Source of the DNA: Amycolatopsis sp. cg9
GTDB lineage: Bacteria > Actinomycetota > Actinomycetes > Mycobacteriales > Pseudonocardiaceae
Length of the DNA: 64,000 bases
Reading direction: 5' to 3'
Assembly (NCBI RefSeq): GCF_041346945.1
Contig: NZ_CP166850.1
Span: 3,100,001 to 3,164,000 of the forward strand
Part shown: in pieces, positions 55,316 through 62,900 of the stretch
Position numbering within the stretch: the stretch's first letter is position 1
Layout: each line of letters begins with the position of its first letter
Program-made: the position numbers and the translations under genes
The notes under the pieces: generated by a model
Told to the model about the DNA's origin: nothing
Seen by the model: the letters and a program-made list of their open reading frames with translations, nothing else
Databases searched by the model: none

Positions 55316-56080
55316 TCAGGAGCGGGACCGGATCCGTGCCCGCATCGCCTCGACCCGTTCGGCGAACTCCGGGGACGCCAGCGACGCCAGCTGCGGCTCG
55401 AGCTCGACGTCCACGGCGTCCGCGTGGGCGGCCAGCGACGCGGTCGTCCGCAGGCTGCGCTTGGTGGCCAGGAGGGCTTCGCGCGGCGCGGCGACCGCTG
55501 GGGCGGCGAGCTCGCGGGCGGCGGAGAGGAGGTCTTCGTGCTCGCCGTCGACCACGCGCAGCGCCAGCCCGGCGCGAACCGCGCCCTCGGCGTCGAGCGG
55601 CTGCCCGAACAACGTCATCGCGGCGGCCTGCTGCGGCCCGGCGAGGCGCTGCGTCATCCAGGTCATCCCGCCGCCCGGGTGCAGCCCGAGCTCGAGGAAC
55701 CGGGCGACGAACTTCGCCCGCGGCCCGGCGAGCCGCACGTCGGCGGCGAGCGCGAGGTTCAGCCCGGCCCCGACAGCCGCCCCGCCGACGGCGGCGATGG
55801 TCGGCAGCGCGCAGCGCGCGACGGCGAGGAAGCCGCCGTAGATGGCCCGCAGGCCGGCTTCGTCGGCGTGGGTGAGCGCGGCGAGGTCGGCACCGGCGCA
55901 GAAGGCCGGCGGCGCCCCGGTGACGACGACCGCGTGCACGGATTCGTCCCGCTCGGCGGCCTCGACGGCGGCGGCGAGCTGGGCGGAGAGCTCGAGGGTC
56001 AGCGCGTTGCGGCTCCCGGGCGCGTCGACGGTGAGGAGCGCGACGCCGCCGGCGTGCTCGCTGACGATGCTGTCGGTCAT
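55316..56080 (-). CDS. enoyl-CoA hydratase/isomerase family protein
   Basis: The 254-residue crotonase has the two oxyanion-hole segments, [13 protein letters not shown] and [23 protein letters not shown], and a C-terminal helical part. It lacks an obvious second catalytic glutamate in the [13 protein letters not shown] region, having Glu there shifted to LELGL, so hydratase activity is likely but isomerase or other crotonase activity is possible. It is transcribed away from the DUF gene at 56104 and its start lies 23 bp from that start, forming a divergent pair. Confidence 0.9.
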   Translation of the reverse strand: MTDSIVSEHAGGVALLTVDAPGSRNALTLELSAQLAAAVEAAERDESVHAVVVTGAPPAFCAGADLAALTHADEAGLRAIYGGFLAVARCALPTIAAVGGAAVGAGLNLALAADVRLAGPRAKFVARFLELGLHPGGGMTWMTQRLAGPQQAAAMTLFGQPLDAEGAVRAGLALRVVDGEHEDLLSAARELAAPAVAAPREALLATKRSLRTTASLAAHADAVDVELEPQLASLASPEFAERVEAMRARIRSRS

Positions 56081-56103
56081 CGGGTCAGGGTATTAGTGGA
56101 GGC

Positions 56104-56472
56104 ATGGGGGAACTGCTGGTGGTGCTGGTGGGCAACCTGCTCACGATGATCGACATGTCGGAGCTGTTCGGCGCCCGCCGCCGCCGGGCCAGGGCCGCGT
56201 CCTTCGCACGTGGTGAGCGGGTCTCGGTCCCGGCCGTGCTGCGCTCCGGGGAGCTGACGGAGGGCCGCGAACGCCGCGGCTGGATCGCGGTCGGCGAGGG
56301 CCCGGCGACGTGGCGGACGCCGGGCGCGGAGCCGGCACCGTTCGACCCGGGCGAGCTGACCATGCAGGCGGTCGACCAGCAGTCGGTCACGTTCCACGCG
56401 GCGGGCGGCCGCACGGAGCTGCGGCTGCACCCGGACGAGGCCCCGCTGGTGCTGCGGGCCCTGGCGGGCTGA
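56104..56472 (+). CDS. small protein with possible N-terminal membrane helix, unknown function
   Basis: The 122-residue product starts with a hydrophobic stretch (ELLVVLVGNLLTMI), then a basic patch (ARRRRARAAS) and a compact domain with GWIAVGEGPATWRTPG and ELRLHPDEAPLVL. The architecture recalls the actinobacterial DUF2550 group, but similarity is too weak for a firm call. It shares a short divergent promoter region with the enoyl-CoA hydratase gene. Codon use and a clean stop support it as real. Confidence 0.65.
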   Translation: MGELLVVLVGNLLTMIDMSELFGARRRRARAASFARGERVSVPAVLRSGELTEGRERRGWIAVGEGPATWRTPGAEPAPFDPGELTMQAVDQQSVTFHAAGGRTELRLHPDEAPLVLRALAG

Positions 56473-56775
56473 GCGGCCGGAACTGTCGGCCCCCGCCGAT
56501 AAGCTGGAAGACGGGGGCCGGAGGCACGCCCCGCGAAGCCGCCGGGCATCGTCGCGGGAGCGCGCGGCCGACGCGAGAACTCGCGAATGAGCACTCGAGG
56601 CGCGGTGACAGCCGCCCGAGGCGAGGGCCCCTACCGGTGGCAGGGAAAGGCGCACGCGGTCGGCGCGAGAACTCGCGAACGAGCGCTTGGGGGCCCGTGG
56701 CGAGGTTTCCCCTACCGGTGGCAGGGGAAAGGCACACGCGCCCGGGGCACGAGTCGGCCGAGTGGATCGCCCGCC
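56473..56775. repeat. intergenic region with imperfect direct repeats and hairpins
   Basis: No gene is seen. GCGAGAACTCGCGAATGAGCA begins at 56573 and a variant (GCGAACGAGC) at 56665. CTACCGGTGGCAGGG occurs at 56631 and 56712, each followed by AAAGGC(G/A)CACGCG. The second is a TTTCCCCT/AGGGGAAA inverted repeat (56707-56731). The TCGCGAATGA core is shared with the repeat family at 9816-9871 and 22582-22636. The region lies between convergent genes. Confidence 0.72.
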
Positions 56776-57222
56776 TCACTCCTCCGGCGTCGGCGGCCGC
56801 TCCAGCAGCCGCGAAAGCACCACCGTCGACACCGTCCGGTCCACGATCTCCAGCCCCCGCAGCCGCTCCAGCGCTGTCTCCAGGTGGTGGATGTCCGCCG
56901 CCCGGAGGTGCACGATCGCGTCCGCCGCGCCCGACACCGTGTACGCGGCCACCACCTCCGGCAACGGCTCGAGCCGCGCCCGGATCCGCGCCGGCGTGAT
57001 GTTGCCCTGGCACGTGACCTCGACGAACGCCTCCGTGCCCCAGCCGAGGGCCTCCGGGTCGACCACCGCCGTGAACCCGCGGAGGATGCCCGTTTCGAGG
57101 AGCCGGTCGACCCGCCGCTTGACCGCCGGGGCGGACAGGCCGACCACCTTGCCGATCTCCGCGTAGCTGGAGCGCGCGTTCGCCACGAGGCACGAAACGA
57201 TTCGCTGGTCGATGGTGTTCAC
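56776..57222 (-). CDS. Lrp/AsnC-family regulator
   Basis: The protein (148 residues from GTG 57222; three more from GTG 57231) has an AsnC-type helix-turn-helix (NTIDQRIVSCLVANARSSYA, recognition part SAPAVKRRVDRLLETG) and a C-terminal RAM domain (PEVVAAYTVSGAADAIVHLR). It is divergent from ddaH; in mycobacteria an AsnC-type gene also neighbours a ddaH-like gene, so local control of arginine/dimethylarginine use is likely. Palindromes in the 75-bp gap are probable operators. Confidence 0.92.
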   Translation of the reverse strand: MNTIDQRIVSCLVANARSSYAEIGKVVGLSAPAVKRRVDRLLETGILRGFTAVVDPEALGWGTEAFVEVTCQGNITPARIRARLEPLPEVVAAYTVSGAADAIVHLRAADIHHLETALERLRGLEIVDRTVSTVVLSRLLERPPTPEE

Positions 57223-57234
57223 ACGCAACACTTA

Positions 57235-57304
57235 GCACAGATGTGCGCATGGAACAGCGATTGATTGCGATATTAGGCAGACCTTACCCTGCAATCATGC
57301 AGGG
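57235..57304. promoter_or_regulatory. divergent promoter with two operator-like palindromes and a ddaH promoter
   Basis: GCACAGATGTGC (57235-57246) lies 13 bp upstream of the regulator start. TTGATT (57261-57266) and TACCCT (57285-57290) with 18-bp spacing form a good rightward promoter. CCCTGCA-ATCA-TGCAGGG (57287-57304) covers the end of its -10 box and the start point, so a bound regulator would block or modulate ddaH. Confidence 0.7.
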
Positions 57305-57314
57305 AACATCGCCG

Positions 57315-58142
57315 ATGCGCGTACCGACCACCCGTCGATACCTGATGTGCCCGCCGCGCTTCTTCGCGGTGGACTACGTGATCAACCCCTGGATGGACCC
57401 GACCCAGCCGGTCAGCGCCGACGTCGCCGTCGCGCAGTGGACCGAGCTGCGCGACACCTACCGCCGGCTCGGCCACACCGTCGAGGAGATCGACGCCCAG
57501 CCCGGCCTGCCCGACATGGTCTTCGCCGCCAACTCCGGCACCGTCGTCGACGGCCGCGTGCTCGGCTCGCGGTTCCGCGCGCCGCAGCGGGCCGCCGAGG
57601 CCGAGCACTTCCGCCGCTGGTTCGTCGAACACGGCTACCGCGACATCACCATGCCCGAGAAGATCAACGAGGCCGAGGGCGACTTCGCCTGGACGGGCAC
57701 GCTGCTCCTCGCCGGCACCGGGTTCCGCACCGACCCGGCCGCGCACGCCGAGGCGCAGGAGGTGCTCGGGGTCCCGGTCGTCTCGCTGCACCTGGTCGAC
57801 CCGCGTTACTACCACCTCGACACGGCCCTGTTCGTGCTCGCGGAGGCCACCGACACGACGCGCGCCCAGATCGTCTACTACCCGGAGGCCTTCTCGGCCG
57901 GCTCGCGCCGCGTGCTGGAGCGGTTGTTCCCGGACGCCGTGCACGCGACGAAGGAAGACGCCGAATGTTTCGGCCTCAACGGCGTCTCCGACGGACGCAA
58001 TGTCGTCCTCCCGGTGGAGGCCACTCGATTGGGTGATCTGCTTGCGGAGCGTGGTTACGAGCCGGTCTACGTCGACATCTCCGAGCTGCGGAAAGCCGGT
58101 GGCGGGCCGAAATGCTGCACGCTGGAGATTCGCAAGGGGTGA
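57315..58142 (+). CDS. ddaH: dimethylargininase/amidinotransferase-family protein (DdaH)
   Basis: The 275-residue protein belongs to the amidinotransferase/DDAH superfamily of guanidine-modifying enzymes. RRYLMCPPRFFAVDYVINPWM opens the propeller, ANSGTVVDGRVL and NEAEGDFAWTG carry acidic substrate contacts, YYHLDTALFVL the catalytic histidine region, and GGGPKCCTLEIRKG the catalytic cysteine. It probably hydrolyses dimethylarginine or arginine-like substrates to citrulline. I prefer ATG 57315, which has AGGGAA 8 nt upstream; ATG 57297 would be leaderless from the TACCCT promoter. Confidence 0.88.
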   Translation: MRVPTTRRYLMCPPRFFAVDYVINPWMDPTQPVSADVAVAQWTELRDTYRRLGHTVEEIDAQPGLPDMVFAANSGTVVDGRVLGSRFRAPQRAAEAEHFRRWFVEHGYRDITMPEKINEAEGDFAWTGTLLLAGTGFRTDPAAHAEAQEVLGVPVVSLHLVDPRYYHLDTALFVLAEATDTTRAQIVYYPEAFSAGSRRVLERLFPDAVHATKEDAECFGLNGVSDGRNVVLPVEATRLGDLLAERGYEPVYVDISELRKAGGGPKCCTLEIRKG

Positions 58143-58222
58143 ATCCGTCCGGAACCTGTAACTCACCCGTTTGCCACGGCGATTAATCGACGTAACAAAT
58201 CGACTACTCGCGGTGGCAGGCG

Positions 58223-58870
58223 GTGGAAGTGGTGGCGGTGGTCCTCGCTGTGCACGGGATAGGCCGGCCGGCTCGCCAGCTCGACCCGGGCGAGGACGAG
58301 CGCTGGCTGACTGTCGAGCAGTTCGACGACGTGCTCGACGTCGCCGAGCGGGACGACGTTCACCTGACCTTCGACGACGGCAACGAGTCCGACGTCGAGA
58401 TCGCGCTGCCGAGGCTGGTCGACCGCGGGCTCACGGCGGAGTTCTTCCCGCTGGCCGGCCGCCTCGGGCAGCGCGGCTACCTCGACCGCGACGGCCTGCG
58501 CGAGCTCGTGCGCGCCGGGATGGAGATCGGCTCACACGGCTGGGAGCCGCGCGACTGGCGGCGGCTCGACGACCGCCACGCCCGTCGCGAGCTGACCGAC
58601 GCGCCGAAGCTCCTCGGCGACCTGTGCGGGAAGCCGGTGCGGCGGTACTCGCTGCCGTTCGGCGCCTACGACAAGCGCGTGCTGGAGCGGCTGCGCCAGG
58701 CCGGCGCGACGCGGGTCTACACGAGCGACGGCGGAGCGGCTCGGCGCGACGGCTGGCTGCAGGCGCGCACGGAGCTCCACCACGAGCTCGACGTCACCTG
58801 GCTGGAGGGCGTGCTCGAAGGCGGGTACCGGCGGCCGAACTGGGTGACGCGGCTGTTCCGCCGCGGCTAG
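58223..58870 (+). CDS. polysaccharide deacetylase (NodB-type) family protein
   Basis: The 215-residue protein has the NodB catalytic pattern: TFDDGN (two aspartates, catalytic base and metal ligand), SHGWEP in place of the usual HSxxH, and RRYSLPFGAYDKR (motif 3). The reduced second motif leaves only one obvious histidine, so metal binding may differ. No signal peptide is seen, so a cytoplasmic or membrane-associated sugar substrate is possible. Several GTGs crowd the start. It lies before a chitosanase gene; removal of N-acetyl groups and cleavage of chitosan are related activities. Confidence 0.85.
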   Translation: MEVVAVVLAVHGIGRPARQLDPGEDERWLTVEQFDDVLDVAERDDVHLTFDDGNESDVEIALPRLVDRGLTAEFFPLAGRLGQRGYLDRDGLRELVRAGMEIGSHGWEPRDWRRLDDRHARRELTDAPKLLGDLCGKPVRRYSLPFGAYDKRVLERLRQAGATRVYTSDGGAARRDGWLQARTELHHELDVTWLEGVLEGGYRRPNWVTRLFRRG

Positions 58871-59056
58871 CGCCGGTTTTGTCCGGTCGTCCGACCAGCC
58901 GCTTTGCCGGTGACCGGCACACGGTCCAGACCAATTTCCCGAGCCTCCGCGCGATGAGCAGCGTTTTCGTCAAATCCGGCCGCACGATGGGAAATTCCCG
59001 CACCCGGAGGTCTTGAACCCGGCGCCGCCGGCGGTGCATCCTGGTGCCCCGCCGCC

Positions 59057-59075
59057 GTAAGGAAAGTTTCCTAAC
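59057..59075. promoter_or_regulatory. AGGAAAGTTTCCT palindrome upstream of the chitosanase gene
   Basis: Arms GTAAGGAAA and TTTCCTAAC around a single G form a 19-bp inverted repeat with one mismatch, ending about 18 bp before the ATG. Its position over the leader or promoter and its AT content suggest a repressor site for substrate-induced expression. The regulator is not known. Confidence 0.6.
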
Positions 59076-59093
59076 TAAAGGGAGCACCAGGAA

Positions 59094-59789
59094 ATGCGGA
59101 AACTGATCCTGCTCGCGACCCTGGCGCTGGCCTCGGCCATGATGCCCGCCACGCTCGCCACCGCCGCGCCCATCGCGCCGGCGGCACCGGCCACCGTCGA
59201 AGCCGGCCCGACCGCGGCCCAGCTGCTGGCGAAGACGACCAGCTGCCGCCAGATTTCGAACGGCAAGTACAAGACCGACGAAGACGTCTCGGGCAAGACG
59301 GTCGCCGTCTGCGACGCCACCGGCGCCGTGTTCTGGAAAGCCGACATGGACATCGACTGCGACGGTCAGCGCACCACGCAGTGCAACGAAGACACCGACT
59401 GCTGCTTCCAGGACGACACCGCGTTCCACCAGTCCGACGGCAAGGCGCTCAACGCCGCGAAGCTGCCCTACATCGTCGTGCCGAGCTCCAGCAGCATCTG
59501 GAAGTACACGTCCTCGCAGCTGAAGGGCGGCGGGTCCTGCGCGGTGATCTACAACGGCAAGGTCGAGTACGCCGTCATCGGCGACACCGGCCCGTCGCAG
59601 ATCATCGGCGAAGCGTCCTACGCGACGGCGAAGGACCTCGGCATCAACCCCGACCCGTCCAACGGCGGCACCGACTCCGGCGTCACCTACATCTGCTTCA
59701 AGAACTCGGCCGTCTCGCCGATCGAGAACCACGCCAACGCGGTGAGCAAGGGCGAGAGCCTCGCCACCACCTTCGTGAACAACAACTGA
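59094..59789 (+). CDS. csn: secreted chitosanase, glycoside hydrolase family 75
   Basis: The 231-residue product has a signal peptide (LILLATLALASAMMPATLATA, mature protein from about APIAP). A GH75-type catalytic domain follows, with ADMDIDCDGQRT, FQDDTAFHQSDGK and EYAVIGDTGPSQIIGEAS, which contain the acidic residues typical of fungal and bacterial family 75 chitosanases. It should hydrolyse beta-1,4-glucosamine links in chitosan outside the cell. Six cysteines (including DTDCCF) suggest disulfides. A GGAG site precedes the ATG, and a strong hairpin follows the stop. Confidence 0.9.
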   Translation: MRKLILLATLALASAMMPATLATAAPIAPAAPATVEAGPTAAQLLAKTTSCRQISNGKYKTDEDVSGKTVAVCDATGAVFWKADMDIDCDGQRTTQCNEDTDCCFQDDTAFHQSDGKALNAAKLPYIVVPSSSSIWKYTSSQLKGGGSCAVIYNGKVEYAVIGDTGPSQIIGEASYATAKDLGINPDPSNGGTDSGVTYICFKNSAVSPIENHANAVSKGESLATTFVNNN

Positions 59790-59803
59790 ACCAGCGCATT
59801 CCC

Positions 59804-59836
59804 GGGGGCCGATCCGTTCAAGACGGATCGGCCCCC
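59804..59836 (+). terminator. hairpin terminator after the chitosanase gene
   Basis: GGGGGCCGATCCGT and its exact complement form a 14-bp stem with loop TCAAG, 14 bp after the stop. No U-tract follows, as is usual for actinomycete terminators. Confidence 0.85.
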
Positions 59837-59854
59837 GGCTGCTGTGCTGGGCCG

Positions 59855-60118
59855 ATGAGCAAGGAACTGCTGAAGCTGGCCAACATCGGTCCCGCGATGG
59901 TCCGCGACCTCGCCCGGCTCGGCATCACCGAGCCCGCGCAGCTCGCCGGGCGCGACGCCGTCGAGCTGTACGAACGCCTCTGCGAGACCGACGGCGTCCG
60001 GCACGACCCCTGCGTGCTCGACACCTTCATGTCGGCGGTCGACCAAGCAGGCGGCGCGCCGCCGCGGCCGTGGTGGACCTACACCCCGGAACGGAAGCGC
60101 CTGCTCGGCAGCCGCTGA
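59855..60118 (+). CDS. helix-hairpin-helix (Cdd1-like) small protein
   Basis: The 87-residue protein starts MSKELLKLANIGPAMVRDLARLGI, a helix-hairpin-helix motif, and continues with ERLCETDGVRHDPCVLDTFMSAV, the pattern of the small Cdd1/pathogenicity-locus family. Such proteins are thought to bind DNA but have no firm function. ATG 59855 is preferred; the longer frame reads through the chitosanase gene in a different frame. It is separated from the chitosanase by a terminator. Confidence 0.82.
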   Translation: MSKELLKLANIGPAMVRDLARLGITEPAQLAGRDAVELYERLCETDGVRHDPCVLDTFMSAVDQAGGAPPRPWWTYTPERKRLLGSR

Positions 60119-60303
60119 CCGAAACCGCGGCCACCGGGTTGATCACCCACGTGCACCTTGCAATTCGAGACCCGATTTTTACGCGAAAACCGTTACGCCT
60201 GACGGCCGTCTCACGCATTACCCCGTTCGCCACCCCCGCGGTAACGATCCAGGGGTGCCCGCCGACCAAGGGATGGGTCGCGCGGGAAAAGCGGAGGTTT
60301 GGC

Positions 60304-61620
60304 GTGAAGATCAGTGTCTTCGGGCTCGGTTACGTCGGTTGTGTTTCCGCCGCGTGCCTGGCGGGGCAGGGGCACCGGGTGGTCGGCGTGGACGTCAACC
60401 CGGTCAAGATCGACCTCATCACCGCCGGCAAGGCGCCGGTGGTCGAGGAGCGGATCGGCGAGCTGACCGCCGAAGTCGTCGCGAGCGGCGCGCTGAGAGC
60501 CACGACCGACGTCGCGGAAGCCGTCGCCGACAGCGAGATCTCGCTGGTCTGCGTCGGCACGCCGTCGGCGCCGAACGGCAGCCTCTCGACGGTCTACCTC
60601 GAGCGCGTCGCCGAGGAAATCGGCGAGGCGATCGCGCAGAAGAGCGAGCGGCACACCGTCGTCTTCCGCAGCACGATGCTGCCGGGCACCTGCCTGGACC
60701 TGCTGATCCCGATCCTGGAGAAGGCTTCGGGCCGCACCGCGGGCGTCGACTTCGGCGTCGCGGTGAACCCCGAGTTCCTGCGCGAGGGCACCAGCGTCCG
60801 CGACTTCTTCGACCCGCCGAAGACCGTGATCGGCGAGATCGACGAGGCCAGCGGCGACGCCGTCGCGGCGCTGTACGAGGGCCTGCCCGGGCCCGTCTTC
60901 CGCGTGCCGATCCCGGTCGCGGAAATGACGAAGTACGCCGACAACTCCTTCCACGGCCTGAAGATCGGCTTCGCGAACGAGCTCGGCTCGATCTGCCGGG
61001 CGCTCGGCCTCGACTCGCACCAGGTGATCGACGTCTTCCTCGCCGACACCAAGCTCAACGTCAGCCCGGCCTACCTCAAGCCCGGGTTCGCGTTCGGCGG
61101 CTCGTGCCTGCCGAAGGACCTGCGCGGGCTGGTCTACGCCGCGCACCGCGCCGACGTCAGCGTGCCGATCCTGTCGCACGTGCTCGCGTCCAACGACGAG
61201 CACCTGCAGCGCGCGTTCGACCTGGTCGCGCGCACCGGCAAGCGCAAGGTCGGGCTGTTCGGCCTCTCCTTCAAGCCGGGCACCGACGACCTGCGCGAGT
61301 CCCCGCTGGTCGAGCTGGCCGAGAAGCTGCTCGGCAAGGGCTACGACCTGAAGATCTACGACGCGAACGTCAGCCTCTCGCGGCTCATGGGCGCGAACCG
61401 CGAATACATCGAGGGCCGGCTGCCGCACCTCGGCCAGCTGCTCGCCGGGACCGTCGAAGAAGTCATGGACCACGCCGACGTCCTCGTCGTCGGCTGCAAG
61501 GACCCGGACGTGCTGGCGGCCTTGCCGCACGGCGGCGACCGGGTGCTCGTCGACCTCGTCCGCCTGCCCGACGCGGCGACGCGTCGCCTTGAAGAGGGAT
61601 ATGCCGGCCTTGCCTGGTAA
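60304..61620 (+). CDS. UDP-glucose/GDP-mannose dehydrogenase family protein (AlgD-like)
   Basis: The 438-residue enzyme oxidises a sugar nucleotide at C6 to a uronic acid with NAD+. The Rossmann motif ISVFGLGYVGCVSAACLAGQG, NPEFLREGTSVRDFFDPPKT, the catalytic cysteine in FAFGGSCLPKDLRG and the late FKPGTDDLRESPLVELAEKL are all present. Wording is closer to GDP-mannose dehydrogenase AlgD than to Ugd, but the substrate remains open. GTG 60304 has GGAGG 7 nt upstream. It starts a polysaccharide cluster, overlapping the next gene by 20 bp. Confidence 0.92.
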   Translation: MKISVFGLGYVGCVSAACLAGQGHRVVGVDVNPVKIDLITAGKAPVVEERIGELTAEVVASGALRATTDVAEAVADSEISLVCVGTPSAPNGSLSTVYLERVAEEIGEAIAQKSERHTVVFRSTMLPGTCLDLLIPILEKASGRTAGVDFGVAVNPEFLREGTSVRDFFDPPKTVIGEIDEASGDAVAALYEGLPGPVFRVPIPVAEMTKYADNSFHGLKIGFANELGSICRALGLDSHQVIDVFLADTKLNVSPAYLKPGFAFGGSCLPKDLRGLVYAAHRADVSVPILSHVLASNDEHLQRAFDLVARTGKRKVGLFGLSFKPGTDDLRESPLVELAEKLLGKGYDLKIYDANVSLSRLMGANREYIEGRLPHLGQLLAGTVEEVMDHADVLVVGCKDPDVLAALPHGGDRVLVDLVRLPDAATRRLEEGYAGLAW

Positions 61621-62791
61621 AGCGCTCATCCTCGTCGAAAACCTCTCCGTTCCCTTCGACCGGCGGGTCTGGCAGGAGTCCACGACCCTGCGCGACGCCG
61701 GGTGGGAAGTCCACGTGATCTGCCCGCAGGGCACGAAACGCGACACCGAGGCCGAAGCCGTCGTCGACGGCGTCCACATCCACCGCTACCCGCTCAAGGC
61801 GGCGACCGGCGGCCCGGCCGGCTACCTGCAGGAGTACGGCAGCGCGCTGTGGCACACGCTGCGGCTGGCGCGGAAGGTCGGCCCGGTCGACGTCGTGCAC
61901 GCCTGCAACCCGCCGGACCTGCTGTACGTGGTCGCGAAGGTGCTGAAGCGCCACGGCGCGAAGTTCGTCTTCGACCAGCACGACCTCTGCCCCGAGCTGT
62001 ACCTCTCGCGCTTCGACCGCGGGCAGGACCTGCTCTACCGCGGGGTGTGCGCGCTCGAGCGCGCCACCTACCGCGCCGCCGACGTCGTCATCTCGACGAA
62101 CGAGAGCTACAAGCAGGTCGCCCGGATCCGCGGTGGCAAGCGGCCCGAGGACGTCTTCGTGGTGCGCAGCGCCCCGGTCGTCGAGCGGTTCCACGAGGTC
62201 CCGGCCGAACCCGAGCTGAAGAAGGGCAAGCCCTTCATGCTCGCTTACCTCGGCGTGATGGGCCCGCAGGACGGCGTCGACTACGCCTTGCGCGCGCTCG
62301 CGAAGCTGCGCGACGAGGTCGGCCGCACCGACTGGCACGCGGTGTTCGTCGGCTCCGGCGACGCCTTCGACGACATGGTCGCGCTCTCGGCGAAGCTCGG
62401 GCTGGCCAACCAGGTCGAGTTCACCGGCCGGATCTCCGACGAGGACCTGGTCCGCTACCTCTCGACTGCCGACGTCTGCCTGTCGCCGGACCCGCTCAAC
62501 CCGCTCAACGACGTCTCCACGATGAACAAGGTCATGGAGTACATGGCGATGAGCAAGCCGATCGTCTCGTTCGAGCTGCGCGAAGCGCGCGTCTCGGCCG
62601 GCGACGCGGCGGTCTACGCCCCGGCCAACGACGAGTCGGCGTTCGCGAAGCTCGTCTCCCAGCTGCTCGACGACCCCGAAGAGCGGGTCCGGATGGGCAA
62701 GCTCGGGCAGGCCAGGGTCGCCGGCGCCCTCTCGTGGGAGAACTCGGCGAAGAACCTGCTCGCCGCGTATGAGCACGCCGTGAAGTCCTGA
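61601..62791 (+). CDS. glycosyltransferase family 4 protein (exopolysaccharide)
   Basis: The 396-residue GT-B enzyme has an N-terminal acceptor domain (ALILVENLSVPFDRRVWQES) and a donor domain with LAYLGVMGPQDGVDYALRAL and NDVSTMNKVMEYMAMSKPIVSF, where Glu in KVMEYMAM occupies the E-x7-E region. It probably adds a sugar to a lipid-linked oligosaccharide. ATG 61601 is chosen; TTG 61589 is in frame. The gene overlaps the dehydrogenase gene, indicating shared translation. Confidence 0.9.
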   Translation: MPALPGKALILVENLSVPFDRRVWQESTTLRDAGWEVHVICPQGTKRDTEAEAVVDGVHIHRYPLKAATGGPAGYLQEYGSALWHTLRLARKVGPVDVVHACNPPDLLYVVAKVLKRHGAKFVFDQHDLCPELYLSRFDRGQDLLYRGVCALERATYRAADVVISTNESYKQVARIRGGKRPEDVFVVRSAPVVERFHEVPAEPELKKGKPFMLAYLGVMGPQDGVDYALRALAKLRDEVGRTDWHAVFVGSGDAFDDMVALSAKLGLANQVEFTGRISDEDLVRYLSTADVCLSPDPLNPLNDVSTMNKVMEYMAMSKPIVSFELREARVSAGDAAVYAPANDESAFAKLVSQLLDDPEERVRMGKLGQARVAGALSWENSAKNLLAAYEHAVKS

Positions 62792-62900
62792 TCGCCGTTA
62801 GGTCAAGAACTCACCAGACCTGTAACCAATGCTCCCGGTCCGACGACGGTTCGGGTAACCGGCCGATCCACTGACCCCGTTCGGCGTACCCGTCTCAGGA

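Noticed and set aside
56587..57264. 225-residue plus-strand frame across the repeat region and the AsnC-type gene
   Set aside because: It is antisense to the Lrp/AsnC-type gene and begins in repeats; composition is that of a shadow.
58953..59015. 20-codon frame before the chitosanase gene
   Set aside because: No ribosome site, no hydrophobic or conserved pattern; probably chance.
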